Below are positions 26,405 through 34,648 of a DNA stretch of 44,236 bases, in pieces (the first letter of the stretch is position 1; each line of letters opens with the position of its first letter). The notes under the pieces were generated by a model, which was not told the origin of the DNA, made no database searches, and worked only from the letters and a program-made list of their open reading frames with translations. Both the position numbers and the translations under genes were made by a program. This stretch comes from a virus. The stretch spans positions 1-44,236 of the IMG/VR virus record IMGVR_UViG_3300008952_003042. One strand, given 5' to 3'.

Positions 26405-27681
26405 CCGCCCCTCATATCGCCAAAGCCACCAAATTGCGACGAATCTGCCAATCTTTCACATAAAAGCAAATCGTATTTGGTTTTAAAATAAGCTTGCTGA
26501 GCTTTTAATTCAATATTTGTAAAATGTTCCGTATACCAAAAATCATTAGAATATTCGTCTGCTTTTTCCCAATCAACATTCTCATGCAACGCAGCATCAT
26601 ATAGTGCAGTTCCGGGATAAGGGCAGAGAATTGTAAAACCAACCACATCAGGTTCAATCTCATCAATCAGCTTTTCAGTTAATAATAAATCATCTCTAGT
26701 TTCATTGGGCATTCCGAACAAGAAGAACCCTCTTCTCTCTACACCATATTTCTTAGCCCAAGCAAAAACGTTTTTTATTGTCTTTACTCGCAAACCCTTT
26801 CCAATATCGCGTAAGATTCTGTCGCTTCCGCTTTCACAGCCAATATTAACTTGGTGACATTGGGATTTCTTGAGCCAATCAAACATCTCTTCGTTAGCAA
26901 ACGAAGCATGAATCAAACATTCCCATTCAGTCGTGATGCCTCTTTTTATCTTTTCTTTGCAAAATTCAATTACAAAAGCGGCGGATATATCAAAAGTGGC
27001 ATCCACAAACTTAAAATAATTTAAGTCTAATTGCTCAATGACGTGCTCTATTTCATCACAAAGTTCTCCGACTTCCCTCGTTCTTATTGGATTGTTTCTT
27101 CTATTAAATCTCCCTGTGACAATTCTTTCCGCGCAAAAAGCACAATTAACAGGGCAAACCCTATTACATTGAAACGATGCAATTCGTTTGCCGTTCATGG
27201 TTTCGCAAAGTTCTACTGTTCTATAATTTTTGATTATTTCCCTATCTGGCCATTCTAATTCATGCATAGATGGCTTAGTGCCTTGAACAACAGGATCTGT
27301 TCTGCCGTTTACGATCTCTAAAAATACCTCTTCCCCCTCTCCAATAACTACTTGATCTACCTCATCATATACGGCACAGTCAAGAGGCAAAGCGGACGGG
27401 TGGAATCCTCCAAATACTGTTCTTGCTTTTGAATTAATTTTCTTTATTTCCCCTGCCAATCTAAGAGCATGTGGCCAAGCTGGAGAAGTGCAAGAAAACC
27501 CTACCACATCTGCGTCGGCACATGCCTCTATAATTGTTTCATCTGAATCAAAATTGCCTTGAAAACACTGTAAATCCAAATCGCCCTTAAAGTGTTTTTT
27601 CAAATAGGCCGCAATAAAGCCCAATCCAATTGGTTCCCATATATTTTCATAATATGGTTGCACCAAAATTACTTTTGTCAT
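26401..27681 (-). CDS. B12-binding-domain radical SAM protein
   Basis: A 426-residue protein. Residues about 1-125 look like a cobalamin-binding-type Rossmann domain (VILVQPY, GLGFIAAYLKKH, DADVVGFSCTSPAW, VFGGFHPSALPL, VVIGEGEE); the lower-ligand His of base-on DxHxxG proteins is absent, as in many of this class. The radical SAM cluster is C176-x3-C180-x2-C183 (CPVNCAFC), and the TIM-barrel continues with NIGCESGSDRILRDIGKG, FFLFGMPNETRDDLLLTEKLI and ILCPYPGTALY. Such enzymes often methylate or rearrange unactivated carbons. Here the substrate is probably a sugar or a lipid-linked intermediate, inferred from neighbours only. It starts on an ATGA overlap with the aminotransferase. Confidence 0.85.
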   Translation of the reverse strand: MTKVILVQPYYENIWEPIGLGFIAAYLKKHFKGDLDLQCFQGNFDSDETIIEACADADVVGFSCTSPAWPHALRLAGEIKKINSKARTVFGGFHPSALPLDCAVYDEVDQVVIGEGEEVFLEIVNGRTDPVVQGTKPSMHELEWPDREIIKNYRTVELCETMNGKRIASFQCNRVCPVNCAFCAERIVTGRFNRRNNPIRTREVGELCDEIEHVIEQLDLNYFKFVDATFDISAAFVIEFCKEKIKRGITTEWECLIHASFANEEMFDWLKKSQCHQVNIGCESGSDRILRDIGKGLRVKTIKNVFAWAKKYGVERRGFFLFGMPNETRDDLLLTEKLIDEIEPDVVGFTILCPYPGTALYDAALHENVDWEKADEYSNDFWYTEHFTNIELKAQQAYFKTKYDLLLCERLADSSQFGGFGDMRGG

Positions 27682-28313
27682 CTGTTCCCTCCGGTATATA
27701 TTGAATATTTAGATAGATCTTGATATTCGAATGCTAAATCTTCGTTGTAATCGGAGATCCCAGCCATTAAGACACACCCTCTTGCTGCAATCTCAGGTAG
27801 CATATAATAGTTCCACCCCAACATATCAAAATTATCTACCATATGATCAACTGGATTTCTGCCGAAATAGCGCGCTCGTTTGAGCCATTCCGAAGCGTCT
27901 TTGTTATCAGTTAAGATCATGGCGCCTTTTCCTAGTTTTAAGAATTTATGTGGGCCACTAAAAGATATGCACTGAAATTGGTTGGATCGGTACATATCTC
28001 TTCTAAATCTCAACGCACTGTCCCAAACTGGAAACGGCTCTAGCTTATATTCCCCCTTTAGCTTGGTGCCCTGTAACGCAGGGTGCTCGGGGTTAAATTT
28101 TACTCTATTTCCTGCTTGAATTATAGTGCAGGGTACCGACATGAACGTTCGAGACGGAATTGTTATTTCTTCACCTTCAATTTGAAGATATTTCATACAC
28201 AAAAAGAGTCCATTTGTTGCATTATCAACAGACACCGCATAGGGTGCGCCACAATATTCAGCCACCATTTGTTCAAATATATTTACCACCTCATAGGCAT
28301 TGTGTTTAATCAT
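27678..28313 (-). CDS. Shortened DegT/DnrJ/EryC1/StrS-type sugar aminotransferase
   Basis: A 211-residue protein matching the first part of PLP-dependent sugar aminotransferases: YCGAPYAVSVDNATNGLFLCMKYL, GEEITIPSRTFMSVPCTIIQAG, a WDSA segment (D98 would pair with the PLP ring nitrogen) and FSGPHKFLKLGKGAMILT, with K123 or K126 as the likely Schiff-base lysine. Family members usually have 360-400 residues, so the small C-terminal domain is essentially missing and the gene ends in a normal stop. It follows the sigma70-type promoter at 28324-28352 with almost no leader. It may be a compact enzyme, a subunit or a decayed copy. Context with RmlB suggests an amino-deoxysugar route. Confidence 0.7.
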   Translation of the reverse strand: MIKHNAYEVVNIFEQMVAEYCGAPYAVSVDNATNGLFLCMKYLQIEGEEITIPSRTFMSVPCTIIQAGNRVKFNPEHPALQGTKLKGEYKLEPFPVWDSALRFRRDMYRSNQFQCISFSGPHKFLKLGKGAMILTDNKDASEWLKRARYFGRNPVDHMVDNFDMLGWNYYMLPEIAARGCVLMAGISDYNEDLAFEYQDLSKYSIYTGGNR

Positions 28314-28323
28314 AGTTTTCTTT

Positions 28324-28352
28324 ATAATAACTTATTAGGACGATTTTGTCAA
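28324..28352 (-). promoter_or_regulatory. Sigma70-type promoter inside the glycan block
   Basis: On the minus strand TTGACA (28352-28347) is followed by a 17-base spacer and TATTAT (28329-28324), five of six to the -10 consensus. The -35 overlaps the TGA stop of the FkbM gene. The predicted start of transcription near 28317 leaves only about 3-4 bases before the aminotransferase ATG, so the message would be leaderless or nearly so, and no Shine-Dalgarno sequence is visible. Confidence 0.65.
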
Positions 28353-29077
28353 CCATTTTTCATCTTTTCTTTAGGGATGCAGATATATTCGCCCCAGGCT
28401 GAAAGTGTTTTTCTTCTATTCCCCTCCTGATCAAATACCATATATTCTAATTCGTTGTCAAATTTAGTAAAATCAAAGCCTCCATCCTCCACTTCAACAA
28501 ACCCTGGATATCCTTCTTCGTATTTATCTTCTAATCCTTTATGATATCCGATTTGCCATATCGGCCGAATGTTTTCTAAAAGATTTGTCATTCCAAACAA
28601 AGCTATCGTTTCCATTCCTTCAATATCCATCTTTACCAAATTCGGGATCTTTAAAGAATGTTCTGCCATATAATCGTCTAAACGAACATATGTGATATTC
28701 CGTGGCTCGGGCGGAGTATCCGTGCAATCATTAAATCTAGTGAAAACAGTTTCATTCTTATTACTAACTGCAATTGGCAAGACTGTTATGTTGTAGGGAG
28801 ATGTATTAAGTTTATTTCTTTCATAATTATCCGGAAATCCTTCAAAAGCTATAACTTCCATTCCCTCCAAAGCCATTGGTATGGCATAGGTTCCTATATA
28901 CGAACCAATATCATATACAACGCTATTGGGCTTTAACAGCTTTAATATATCATCATAATTATGATCAGGTCGCTGAAATAAAGTTCCTTCTCGGATAAAT
29001 TTATCCATATTCCACCCAGTCGGCAATAAATCATGAAAAATAATTTTATGATTTTTATATAAGATTTCTTTATTCAT
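28349..29077 (-). CDS. FkbM-family methyltransferase
   Basis: A 242-residue SAM-dependent methyltransferase. The SAM site is VYDIGSYIGTYAIPMA (about residues 54-69) with the acidic end of strand 2 in VIAFEGFPDNYERN, and the FkbM tail appears as YVRLDDYMAEHSL and LVKMDIEGMETIALFGM. FkbM enzymes methylate hydroxyls of sugars, polyketides and glycans. AGAGGAAA precedes the ATG. It is the second of three FkbM-type genes along this operon, suggesting several O-methyl groups on the product. Its TGA lies within the -35 of the next promoter. Substrate unknown. Confidence 0.83.
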   Translation of the reverse strand: MNKEILYKNHKIIFHDLLPTGWNMDKFIREGTLFQRPDHNYDDILKLLKPNSVVYDIGSYIGTYAIPMALEGMEVIAFEGFPDNYERNKLNTSPYNITVLPIAVSNKNETVFTRFNDCTDTPPEPRNITYVRLDDYMAEHSLKIPNLVKMDIEGMETIALFGMTNLLENIRPIWQIGYHKGLEDKYEEGYPGFVEVEDGGFDFTKFDNELEYMVFDQEGNRRKTLSAWGEYICIPKEKMKNG

Positions 29078-29096
29078 TTAATGTTTCCTCTTTCTC

Positions 29097-29783
29097 TTAG
29101 TATCCAAATTCACTCGCATACACGCCCAGTTGCTCAAACAAGGCATCTAAATCTATTGGGTGATCTTTATAAAATCCATCATATATTTCATCCCTTCTCT
29201 TGTAAAGAGCTACTTGACCCTTGTCTAAAGTCTTATATCTCTTTCCTTTTGTTGTTTTTACCGTACCGCGATATCTACTTACAAAATTTTCCATCTCATC
29301 TTCATAGGGAATACCGCAAAATTTACAAACCGCTTGGGTTGTCTCTTTGAAATTTAAAATCATATCTTCCATCTTAACTAAAGTAATTCTGTTCGGATAG
29401 TTTTTCTTAATATAATCATATACTTGTTTCATCCACCCAATGTCTTCTAAACATCCTTCAAAAGTGGCATCATCAGATAAAATAGGAGTATCATTTCCTG
29501 GCTGTCCCCTGTAAATTTTTGAAAGAGCAGTATCTCTCAAGTCTCTTATTGTCCATAAAATTAATAGATCTGGATTATTGTCCATAAGACTCTTTACTTG
29601 ATTTAAATCATCGACGTATGCTGTATCGCATTTGCTTAAATAATTTTTATATGATATTTGGCCACGTCTAACAACATTTTTGTCTTCTGCTATCGGAGTT
29701 GCTCTTAAAACACTAGAGCCTCTTAATGTCTCCAAAAGTATATTTGTACCAGTTCTTCCACAACTTAATATCAAAATACTCAT
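29097..29783 (-). CDS. PAPS-dependent sulfotransferase-like protein
   Basis: A 228-residue protein of the sulfotransferase fold. The N-terminal SCGRTGTNILLETL (about residues 7-20) is the 5'-phosphosulfate-binding loop, and LLILWTIRDLRDTALSKI (about residues 73-90) gives the Arg and Ser of the 3'-phosphate site. The late RYRGTVKTTKGKRYKTLDKG region (basic, near residue 170-190) would contact the nucleotide, as in heparan and sugar sulfotransferases. The expected product is a sulfated sugar, using PAPS from the host. Sulfation genes are unusual in phages but occur in marine glycan clusters. Separated from the DUF4254-like gene by three bases. Confidence 0.75.
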   Translation of the reverse strand: MSILILSCGRTGTNILLETLRGSSVLRATPIAEDKNVVRRGQISYKNYLSKCDTAYVDDLNQVKSLMDNNPDLLILWTIRDLRDTALSKIYRGQPGNDTPILSDDATFEGCLEDIGWMKQVYDYIKKNYPNRITLVKMEDMILNFKETTQAVCKFCGIPYEDEMENFVSRYRGTVKTTKGKRYKTLDKGQVALYKRRDEIYDGFYKDHPIDLDALFEQLGVYASEFGY

Positions 29784-29786
29784 ATT

Positions 29787-30050
29787 TTACCCTTTGTCCT
29801 TTCCATACATTTTCGTACTCCCTTGTTTATACAGTTTTTGTACTTCTCCAGATTTAATCATATGGTTTAAAGCTTCATCAATCTCTTGTATCAAATCATT
29901 CCTTTGCGAATTCGCAATATTGGTAATTCGGCATGCATCCGCAATTTCCTTATCAGTTGCGTCTTTTTTTCTTTTTATGTCTTCTGCAGTCCAAACTCGT
30001 ATATTAACAATTGTTAGCTTATCGATTAAACTTCCTATAGTGTCCGCCAT
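29787..30050 (-). CDS. Small DUF4254-like protein
   Basis: An 87-residue protein whose opening, DTIGSLIDKLTIVNIRVWTAED, resembles the conserved N-terminal helix of the DUF4254 family (small helical proteins found near glycosyltransferases). The middle (DEIADACRITNIANSQRN-like, basic and acidic) and C-terminus are helical. The family's role is not known to me; it may be a helper of a transferase. ATG follows TAG of the FkbM gene directly. No signal peptide or membrane segment. The family link is tentative because it relies on one short segment. Confidence 0.45.
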   Translation of the reverse strand: MADTIGSLIDKLTIVNIRVWTAEDIKRKKDATDKEIADACRITNIANSQRNDLIQEIDEALNHMIKSGEVQKLYKQGSTKMYGKDKG

Positions 30051-30716
30051 CTACTCCTCCGCTTTCTGATCATCACGAGCTAAAAAACTTTTCTGATAAG
30101 TAGTATTGAATGATTCTGGCTCTGCCTGAGCCTCTTTTGGGAAGTGGATCTTTGCAAGTTCAGCAAACTGCTCATACCACGGATCCTTAACTTTTTCATA
30201 ACCAAAAGATTCTAAATATTTATCAAGTTTTTGCCGGTTTTCTTTATTTATATGAACTGTCTCAATGCGAATGGCTCTTGGCATTACTATAGTAAAATCA
30301 GTTGTCATCGCGATTTGATAATCTTGGCGTTCGGCGTCTATTACCAATAAATCAAATTCTACACCATTAAGGTTGTGTTTGGCAACTAAATCGTGCAATG
30401 TCATACAATAAACATATTCGTCATCTATTCCTATTTTTTTAATATCGATTTCTTCAATATAGGACATCACAAAATCATCCTTGCCATGTAGCATTATTTT
30501 AACTTGAGCATCGGGAGATCGTGATTCTCCGGAAACAATTGCTACTTGTTCAAAAATACTGTCAGTAAGATAAGAATAATGTTCCTTAAGTTTTTCAAAC
30601 GAAGTCTTAACCGGTTCTACAAAAATACCATTCCAATTATTTTGAGGGACAAGCCACCACATAATATCTGTCATGGATTTGCCGGTGTGGGCTCCAATTT
30701 GAATAAAATTAATCAT
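30051..30716 (-). CDS. FkbM-family methyltransferase (second copy)
   Basis: A 221-residue protein opening MINFIQIGAHTGKSMTDIMWW, where IGAHTG is a variant SAM-binding glycine loop, followed by GIFVEPVKTSFEKLKEHY, the strand-2 acidic site. The FkbM-type core continues as YCMTLHDLVAKHNLNGVEFDLLVIDAERQDYQIAM. Its ATG overlaps the C-methyltransferase stop by eight bases (ATGATTAA). Of the three FkbM-like genes this is the most divergent (ERQDYQ replaces the common EGME). Probably methylates a glycan hydroxyl; substrate unknown. Confidence 0.73.
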   Translation of the reverse strand: MINFIQIGAHTGKSMTDIMWWLVPQNNWNGIFVEPVKTSFEKLKEHYSYLTDSIFEQVAIVSGESRSPDAQVKIMLHGKDDFVMSYIEEIDIKKIGIDDEYVYCMTLHDLVAKHNLNGVEFDLLVIDAERQDYQIAMTTDFTIVMPRAIRIETVHINKENRQKLDKYLESFGYEKVKDPWYEQFAELAKIHFPKEAQAEPESFNTTYQKSFLARDDQKAEE

Positions 30717-31950
30717 TTTGGGCTCCTATGATCTCGAATTCGGGGCATGGAACGATAAACTTTCCGCCGCCATTAAGAAAATCAGCCTCTCGATCTACAA
30801 ATTCCTTAATAAAGTGCCATGGCAGTACAAGCAAATAATCAGGCTCAGCATTTCTCATTTCCTTTTCAGATATAATAGGAATATTAGTACCTACTACAAA
30901 TTTACCAAATTTTTGAGGACTTCTTTCAGCAATCGCTGTAATATCCTCTGTTGTGAGTCCATAATATTGCAACAATGTATTTCCTTTTGTGGATGCCCCA
31001 TAGCCATAAACTGTTTTTCCTTTTGCTCTCTCCGCTCGAATAAACTCAACCGTCTCTTTTTTCATTTTCTCTAACTTTTCATAAAAATCATACCACACTT
31101 GAGGATCGGAAATGTCCATATGTTCTTCTTCATATGATAGCAATGTGTTAACTCTAAAATTACAAACATCCCTGAGCGGTGTTGTTCCGAATGAAGTCTC
31201 TTTCGCAATATCTTTTTGCAAATAAATGCGGCAACTACCTCCATTAGTATCGTTGAGGGAACAATCTACTATCTTAAATCCGTGAGGTTCCATTAGCTTT
31301 TTAATGCTGCTTAAAGAATGATAATATACATGCTCATGGCAAATATTATCAAAAGCCATTTGTTTAAGCATCAAAGGAGTATAGGAAATTTGGATTATCC
31401 ATATGCCATCATCATCAAGCACTTTTTTAACATCCTGGATAAAGTCTGTAGGATCGTCCAGATCATAAAACATAGCAATGGTAGTAATAACTTTGCACTG
31501 TTTATCTCCGTAGCCCGTTCTCTGATAGGCATCATAAGAAAAATAATCTTGAACCACCACATCGGCTAGTTGAGAAGAGAACTCCAAAAATGAATCTTCA
31601 ACCGGATCAATCCCAATTTTTATAAATTCTTCAGGAATAAAATTAAACATCGTACCGTCATTACATGCGATGTCCAACCATACGTCTCCTTTGTTGTATC
31701 TTATTCTGCTGCTGGCTTCTTCTGCTATATTTTTCAATTGATTTGTCATAGAAGCATTGGTGCCAGAGCGATACCAGTACGTTCCATACATCTTGTCTGG
31801 ATCGACGGCTTCAGTTAATCTTGCGGCTCCAATTTGTTCATCCATTATCAACGTGAGACAGTCTTTCTGTCTCCCCTCGTATTCCGACGATATATCTGTT
31901 AAAAAATCTGAAACATAAAGTTCCCCTAAATCCAATAAAATTTCTGACAC
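30709..31950 (-). CDS. Sugar C-methyltransferase-like protein
   Basis: A 413-residue protein laid out like NovU/TylC3-type deoxysugar C-methyltransferases. Residues about 1-55 correspond to the N-terminal metal-binding domain in degenerate form (the usual Cys cluster is not seen). Residues about 95-260 form the SAM domain (VWLDIACNDGTMFNFIPE, IGIDPVEDS, CHEHVYYHSLSSIKKLM). Residues about 310-405 match the C-terminal Methyltransf_14-type Rossmann domain (VYGYGASTKGNTLLQYYG, IPIISEKEM, LLVLPWHFIKEF). The start is GTG at 31950 right after the previous stop. The HEHVYYHS segment contains the catalytic His/Tyr region. It would add a branch methyl group to a 4-keto-deoxysugar, consistent with RmlB and Gmd in the same block. 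Confidence 0.8.
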   Translation of the reverse strand: MSEILLDLGELYVSDFLTDISSEYEGRQKDCLTLIMDEQIGAARLTEAVDPDKMYGTYWYRSGTNASMTNQLKNIAEEASSRIRYNKGDVWLDIACNDGTMFNFIPEEFIKIGIDPVEDSFLEFSSQLADVVVQDYFSYDAYQRTGYGDKQCKVITTIAMFYDLDDPTDFIQDVKKVLDDDGIWIIQISYTPLMLKQMAFDNICHEHVYYHSLSSIKKLMEPHGFKIVDCSLNDTNGGSCRIYLQKDIAKETSFGTTPLRDVCNFRVNTLLSYEEEHMDISDPQVWYDFYEKLEKMKKETVEFIRAERAKGKTVYGYGASTKGNTLLQYYGLTTEDITAIAERSPQKFGKFVVGTNIPIISEKEMRNAEPDYLLVLPWHFIKEFVDREADFLNGGGKFIVPCPEFEIIGAQND

Positions 31951-32589
31951 TTACTCACTCCTTTTAAGATAAAAATCATTTATTTTCCATCTAGCATCTT
32001 TTTGATACCCAAAGTTTTTCATATAGGCTTCTATTTCGGGATCGTTAAAGTTGTTCTCCACTACTAATAATGGAATATCCCAATATGCAAGATCCAAGCC
32101 CTTTAACACGTCAAGTTCAGTCCCTTCTGTATCAATTGAAATAAAATCTATATTATTTTCTACATTATGTTCAGTAAGAACTGTATTGAGAGTTTTTACT
32201 TCCACATTTATTTGACGCGTCTCATTGATGATATGGTGATGCTGTTCAACGAGTCGTTGATCTGGCATTAAACCACTCACCGACGACATTATGTTCTTTT
32301 TGCCTATATCAAACACTGTAAAGGGAACATTTTGTTGATTATCGCTCCCACAAGCACATTGAATGGCTTCTTTTCGGGTTTTTTTAATCATTTCAAAATA
32401 TCCCGGATTAGGCTCTATACATAGTGCTCTCCAACCTAATTTTTCAAAATATAAAGTATTTGAACCTCTCGTACCGTTTGCTGCCCCCACTTCAACGCAA
32501 ACTCCCATATTCTTATTACAAAAATATAATTCTATTAGCACGTCAGTACTGAACTGACCATAATATCCTGATTTTGGCTCATACAGCAT
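31951..32589 (-). CDS. FkbM-family methyltransferase (third copy)
   Basis: A 212-residue protein using the ATG at 32589 inside an 11-base overlap with the previous gene; a start at 32604 is possible. SAM-binding elements are VCVEVGAANGTRGSNTLYFEKLGW and CIEPNPGYFEMIKKTR. The FkbM core follows as VKTLNTVLTEHNV with FISIDTEGTELDVLKGLD and a final VVENN strand. The EVGAxxG and IDTEGxE motifs are classical. It probably O-methylates a sugar of the block's product. Adjacent C-methyltransferase and FkbM genes suggest stepwise methylation of one glycan. Confidence 0.82.
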   Translation of the reverse strand: MLYEPKSGYYGQFSTDVLIELYFCNKNMGVCVEVGAANGTRGSNTLYFEKLGWRALCIEPNPGYFEMIKKTRKEAIQCACGSDNQQNVPFTVFDIGKKNIMSSVSGLMPDQRLVEQHHHIINETRQINVEVKTLNTVLTEHNVENNIDFISIDTEGTELDVLKGLDLAYWDIPLLVVENNFNDPEIEAYMKNFGYQKDARWKINDFYLKRSE

Positions 32590-33340
32590 TGTTCTGTTTC
32601 TCAATAAAAGTTAAAATATAATCTATGTCTGCCATGTGAGGGATTTCATCGGTACTAGTTCCGTATGGTCGGGGGCAGTTCCAACGAGGAAAAGGCACAC
32701 CCTTACGATAAACATTACAAGTATAATATAAATCTTTCTTATCGGGTAGTGAAATAATTTTGGCTCCGTCCTGGCTTGCTTCCTTATTATTAATCTCCGA
32801 AAGCTCAAACTCCCAGGCTGAAAATCCTGGCTTTAAATACTTTTGAAAATATTCCTTTTTCCAAATTGAAGGATGGAGACTTGTCCTATATGATGCTCCT
32901 TGGTGTAAAACCCTTAAATTAGGCTTGTCGTCATTCCATACATCATCCCAACTGCCTATATAGTGTAATGGATCGGTGTGTTTATTCAGGTGAGAATCCA
33001 ACATTGCTTTTGAGGCTCGATTGTTTTTAATTTCGTCTTCTAATATCTTAAATTTCTTGATATCCACATGATCTAATAGCATCACATCTTCAACTGTAAA
33101 AATAAAATATTCATCCTCTAAACTATCGATATAGGGGATTAACGGATCCGTCCAAAGTTTTCCGAAATCAGATTGATTCCCTAAAGAAACAAAACTACAA
33201 TTTTCGGGCAACTCACAGTGTGGGCGCTTATCAAATCCCAAAAATACTATCTCTTGCCCTGGAAAATACTTATTAAACAGAGTATAATAGGGTTCTATTA
33301 GAAATGAATAATTGTTGGATGTAGCCACTAATACCTTCAT
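32579..33340 (-). CDS. Putative glycosyltransferase (GT-A-like), family unclear
   Basis: A 253-residue soluble protein. An N-terminal alpha/beta start (MKVLVATSNNYSFLIEPYYTLFNKY) is followed by EDEYFIFTVEDVMLLDHVDI, where the E-D-V-M-L-L-D sequence could be a D-x-D-like metal motif, and by a WKKEYFQKYL helix and a C-terminal YIGSWDDVWND and CPRPYGTS segment. I do not recognise a named family; the fold resembles GT-A transferases found in marine cyanophage and bacterial LPS clusters. Its context, between Gmd and an FkbM methyltransferase, supports a sugar-transfer role. One base after the Gmd stop region. Function is inferred. Confidence 0.5.
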   Translation of the reverse strand: MKVLVATSNNYSFLIEPYYTLFNKYFPGQEIVFLGFDKRPHCELPENCSFVSLGNQSDFGKLWTDPLIPYIDSLEDEYFIFTVEDVMLLDHVDIKKFKILEDEIKNNRASKAMLDSHLNKHTDPLHYIGSWDDVWNDDKPNLRVLHQGASYRTSLHPSIWKKEYFQKYLKPGFSAWEFELSEINNKEASQDGAKIISLPDKKDLYYTCNVYRKGVPFPRWNCPRPYGTSTDEIPHMADIDYILTFIEKQNNAV

Positions 33341-33341
33341 T

Positions 33342-34307
33342 TTATCCCTTACTATTCAATTGAATATCATTATCGATCATTTTTTTCACCATTTCATCAA
33401 ATGTAGTTGTCGGTTCCCATCCAAATTTGTTTTTAGCTTTGCTGTAATCACCAATCAAAAAGTCAACCTCTGCCGGCCGGAAGTATTTCTGATCCTGTAC
33501 GACATATTCGCCCCAATCATGAATGCCTATACTTGCAAAAGCTGCATCTAAAAAATCTCTAATTGAATGCTTCTTTCCAGTTGCAATCACATAGTCATCA
33601 GCCTCATCTTGTTGCAAGATCATCCACATGGCTCTCACGTAATCAGGGGCATACCCCCAATCTCTTTCGGCGTCTAAATTGCCTAATGTTATTTTATCAG
33701 CAATACCTAGATGAATTTTTGCAACGCCATCCGTTATCTTTCGAGTAACAAATTCAATGCCACGACGTTCTGATTCATGATTAAACAAAATGCCACTACA
33801 TGCGAAAATGCCATAAGATTCGCGATAATTCTTAGTTATCCAATGCCCATAAAGCTTTGATACTCCGTATGGGCTTCTCGGATAAAAACGCGTGGTTTCG
33901 CGTTGTGGATTTTCTGTAACTTTACCAAACATCTCGGATGTGGATGCTTGATAGAATTTAATATTTTTTCCATATTCTCTGATGGCTTCTAACATTCTTA
34001 AAACGCCCAAAGCATCAATATTGCCAGTTGTTTCAGGAGTGTTCCAACTCTCGCCCACAAACGACATGGCTCCCAGGTTATACACTTCATCAGGATCGCA
34101 TTCCTTAATACAACGAAATAATGAATTTTGATCAGCTAAGTCGCCATTAATGAACCTTATTTTCCCTTCAAGATGTTTTGTGTTAAGTCTTATTTTGGTA
34201 GAGCATCTTCGCTCCATGCCATAAATATTATATCCCTTGTCCAATAAAAAATCGGCAAGATAGCTGCCATCTTGGCCATTAATTCCGGTGATTAGTGCTG
34301 TTTTCAT
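33342..34307 (-). CDS. gmd: GDP-mannose 4,6-dehydratase
   Basis: A 321-residue enzyme with the Gmd signature set: [31 protein letters not shown] (NADP loop), STSEMFGK (catalytic Ser/Thr and Glu), [14 protein letters not shown] with the Y-x3-K pair, and [20 protein letters not shown]. It makes GDP-4-keto-6-deoxymannose, precursor of fucose, rhamnose and perosamine. Gmd proteins usually have 340-375 residues; the shortening is at the termini. No GDP-mannose pyrophosphorylase or fucose synthase gene is in the window, so GDP-mannose must come from the host or from genes outside. Starts on ATGA with the HAD gene. Secure call. Confidence 0.93.
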   Translation of the reverse strand: MKTALITGINGQDGSYLADFLLDKGYNIYGMERRCSTKIRLNTKHLEGKIRFINGDLADQNSLFRCIKECDPDEVYNLGAMSFVGESWNTPETTGNIDALGVLRMLEAIREYGKNIKFYQASTSEMFGKVTENPQRETTRFYPRSPYGVSKLYGHWITKNYRESYGIFACSGILFNHESERRGIEFVTRKITDGVAKIHLGIADKITLGNLDAERDWGYAPDYVRAMWMILQQDEADDYVIATGKKHSIRDFLDAAFASIGIHDWGEYVVQDQKYFRPAEVDFLIGDYSKAKNKFGWEPTTTFDEMVKKMIDNDIQLNSKG

Positions 34308-34648
34308 TTTTGTCCCTTATTAGAATTTGTGAAACGGAAAAAGTTGATATCGTTGATGCCTTTATCGTCTATGTATATGTCGCCGGATGGTTTTCCTAAA
34401 AATAGGTGGTGATATCTAACTCCCCATCCTTCTAATTGCCTTTTAGTGTCCTCTTCAAAAGCAGTGCATGCATATGCCACGGAATTATTGCTTCTTCCCA
34501 TTCCTCTTGCGGTGTGGAAAATTATTGTATTTCCCTCATCGTATAATTGATTGATATGCTCTATCCGATCCATATAGGGAATGGCAAAGCCATAATTCCC
34601 GCTCGTTAGTGAACAAATAGTTCCATCAATATCAAACACATACGTCAT
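34304..34648 (-). CDS. Small HAD-superfamily phosphatase
   Basis: A 114-residue HAD protein using the ATG at 34648 (17-base overlap with the kinase gene). Motif I is FDIDGTI (D6 nucleophile, D8 acid/base), followed by a HTARGMGR segment (motif II Thr) and a IYIDDKGIN motif IV, so the catalytic set appears complete despite the minimal size without a cap domain. Its operon place after heptose kinase and adenylyltransferase suggests the role of GmhB, which removes the 7-phosphate of heptose bisphosphate, though GmhB itself is larger. Similar small HADs also occur in capsule clusters. Assignment as a phosphatase is good; substrate is inferred from context. Confidence 0.7.
   Translation of the reverse strand: MTYVFDIDGTICSLTSGNYGFAIPYMDRIEHINQLYDEGNTIIFHTARGMGRSNNSVAYACTAFEEDTKRQLEGWGVRYHHLFLGKPSGDIYIDDKGINDINFFRFTNSNKGQK

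Noticed and set aside
28311-28357. tRNA or riboswitch in the gap before the aminotransferase
   Set aside because: The gap is too short and holds a promoter; no cloverleaf or conserved aptamer pattern was seen here or elsewhere.
30245-30252. TATAAATA on the minus strand, the T4 late-promoter consensus
   Set aside because: It lies inside the FkbM gene, not ahead of late genes, and several such octamers are expected by chance in this AT-rich DNA.
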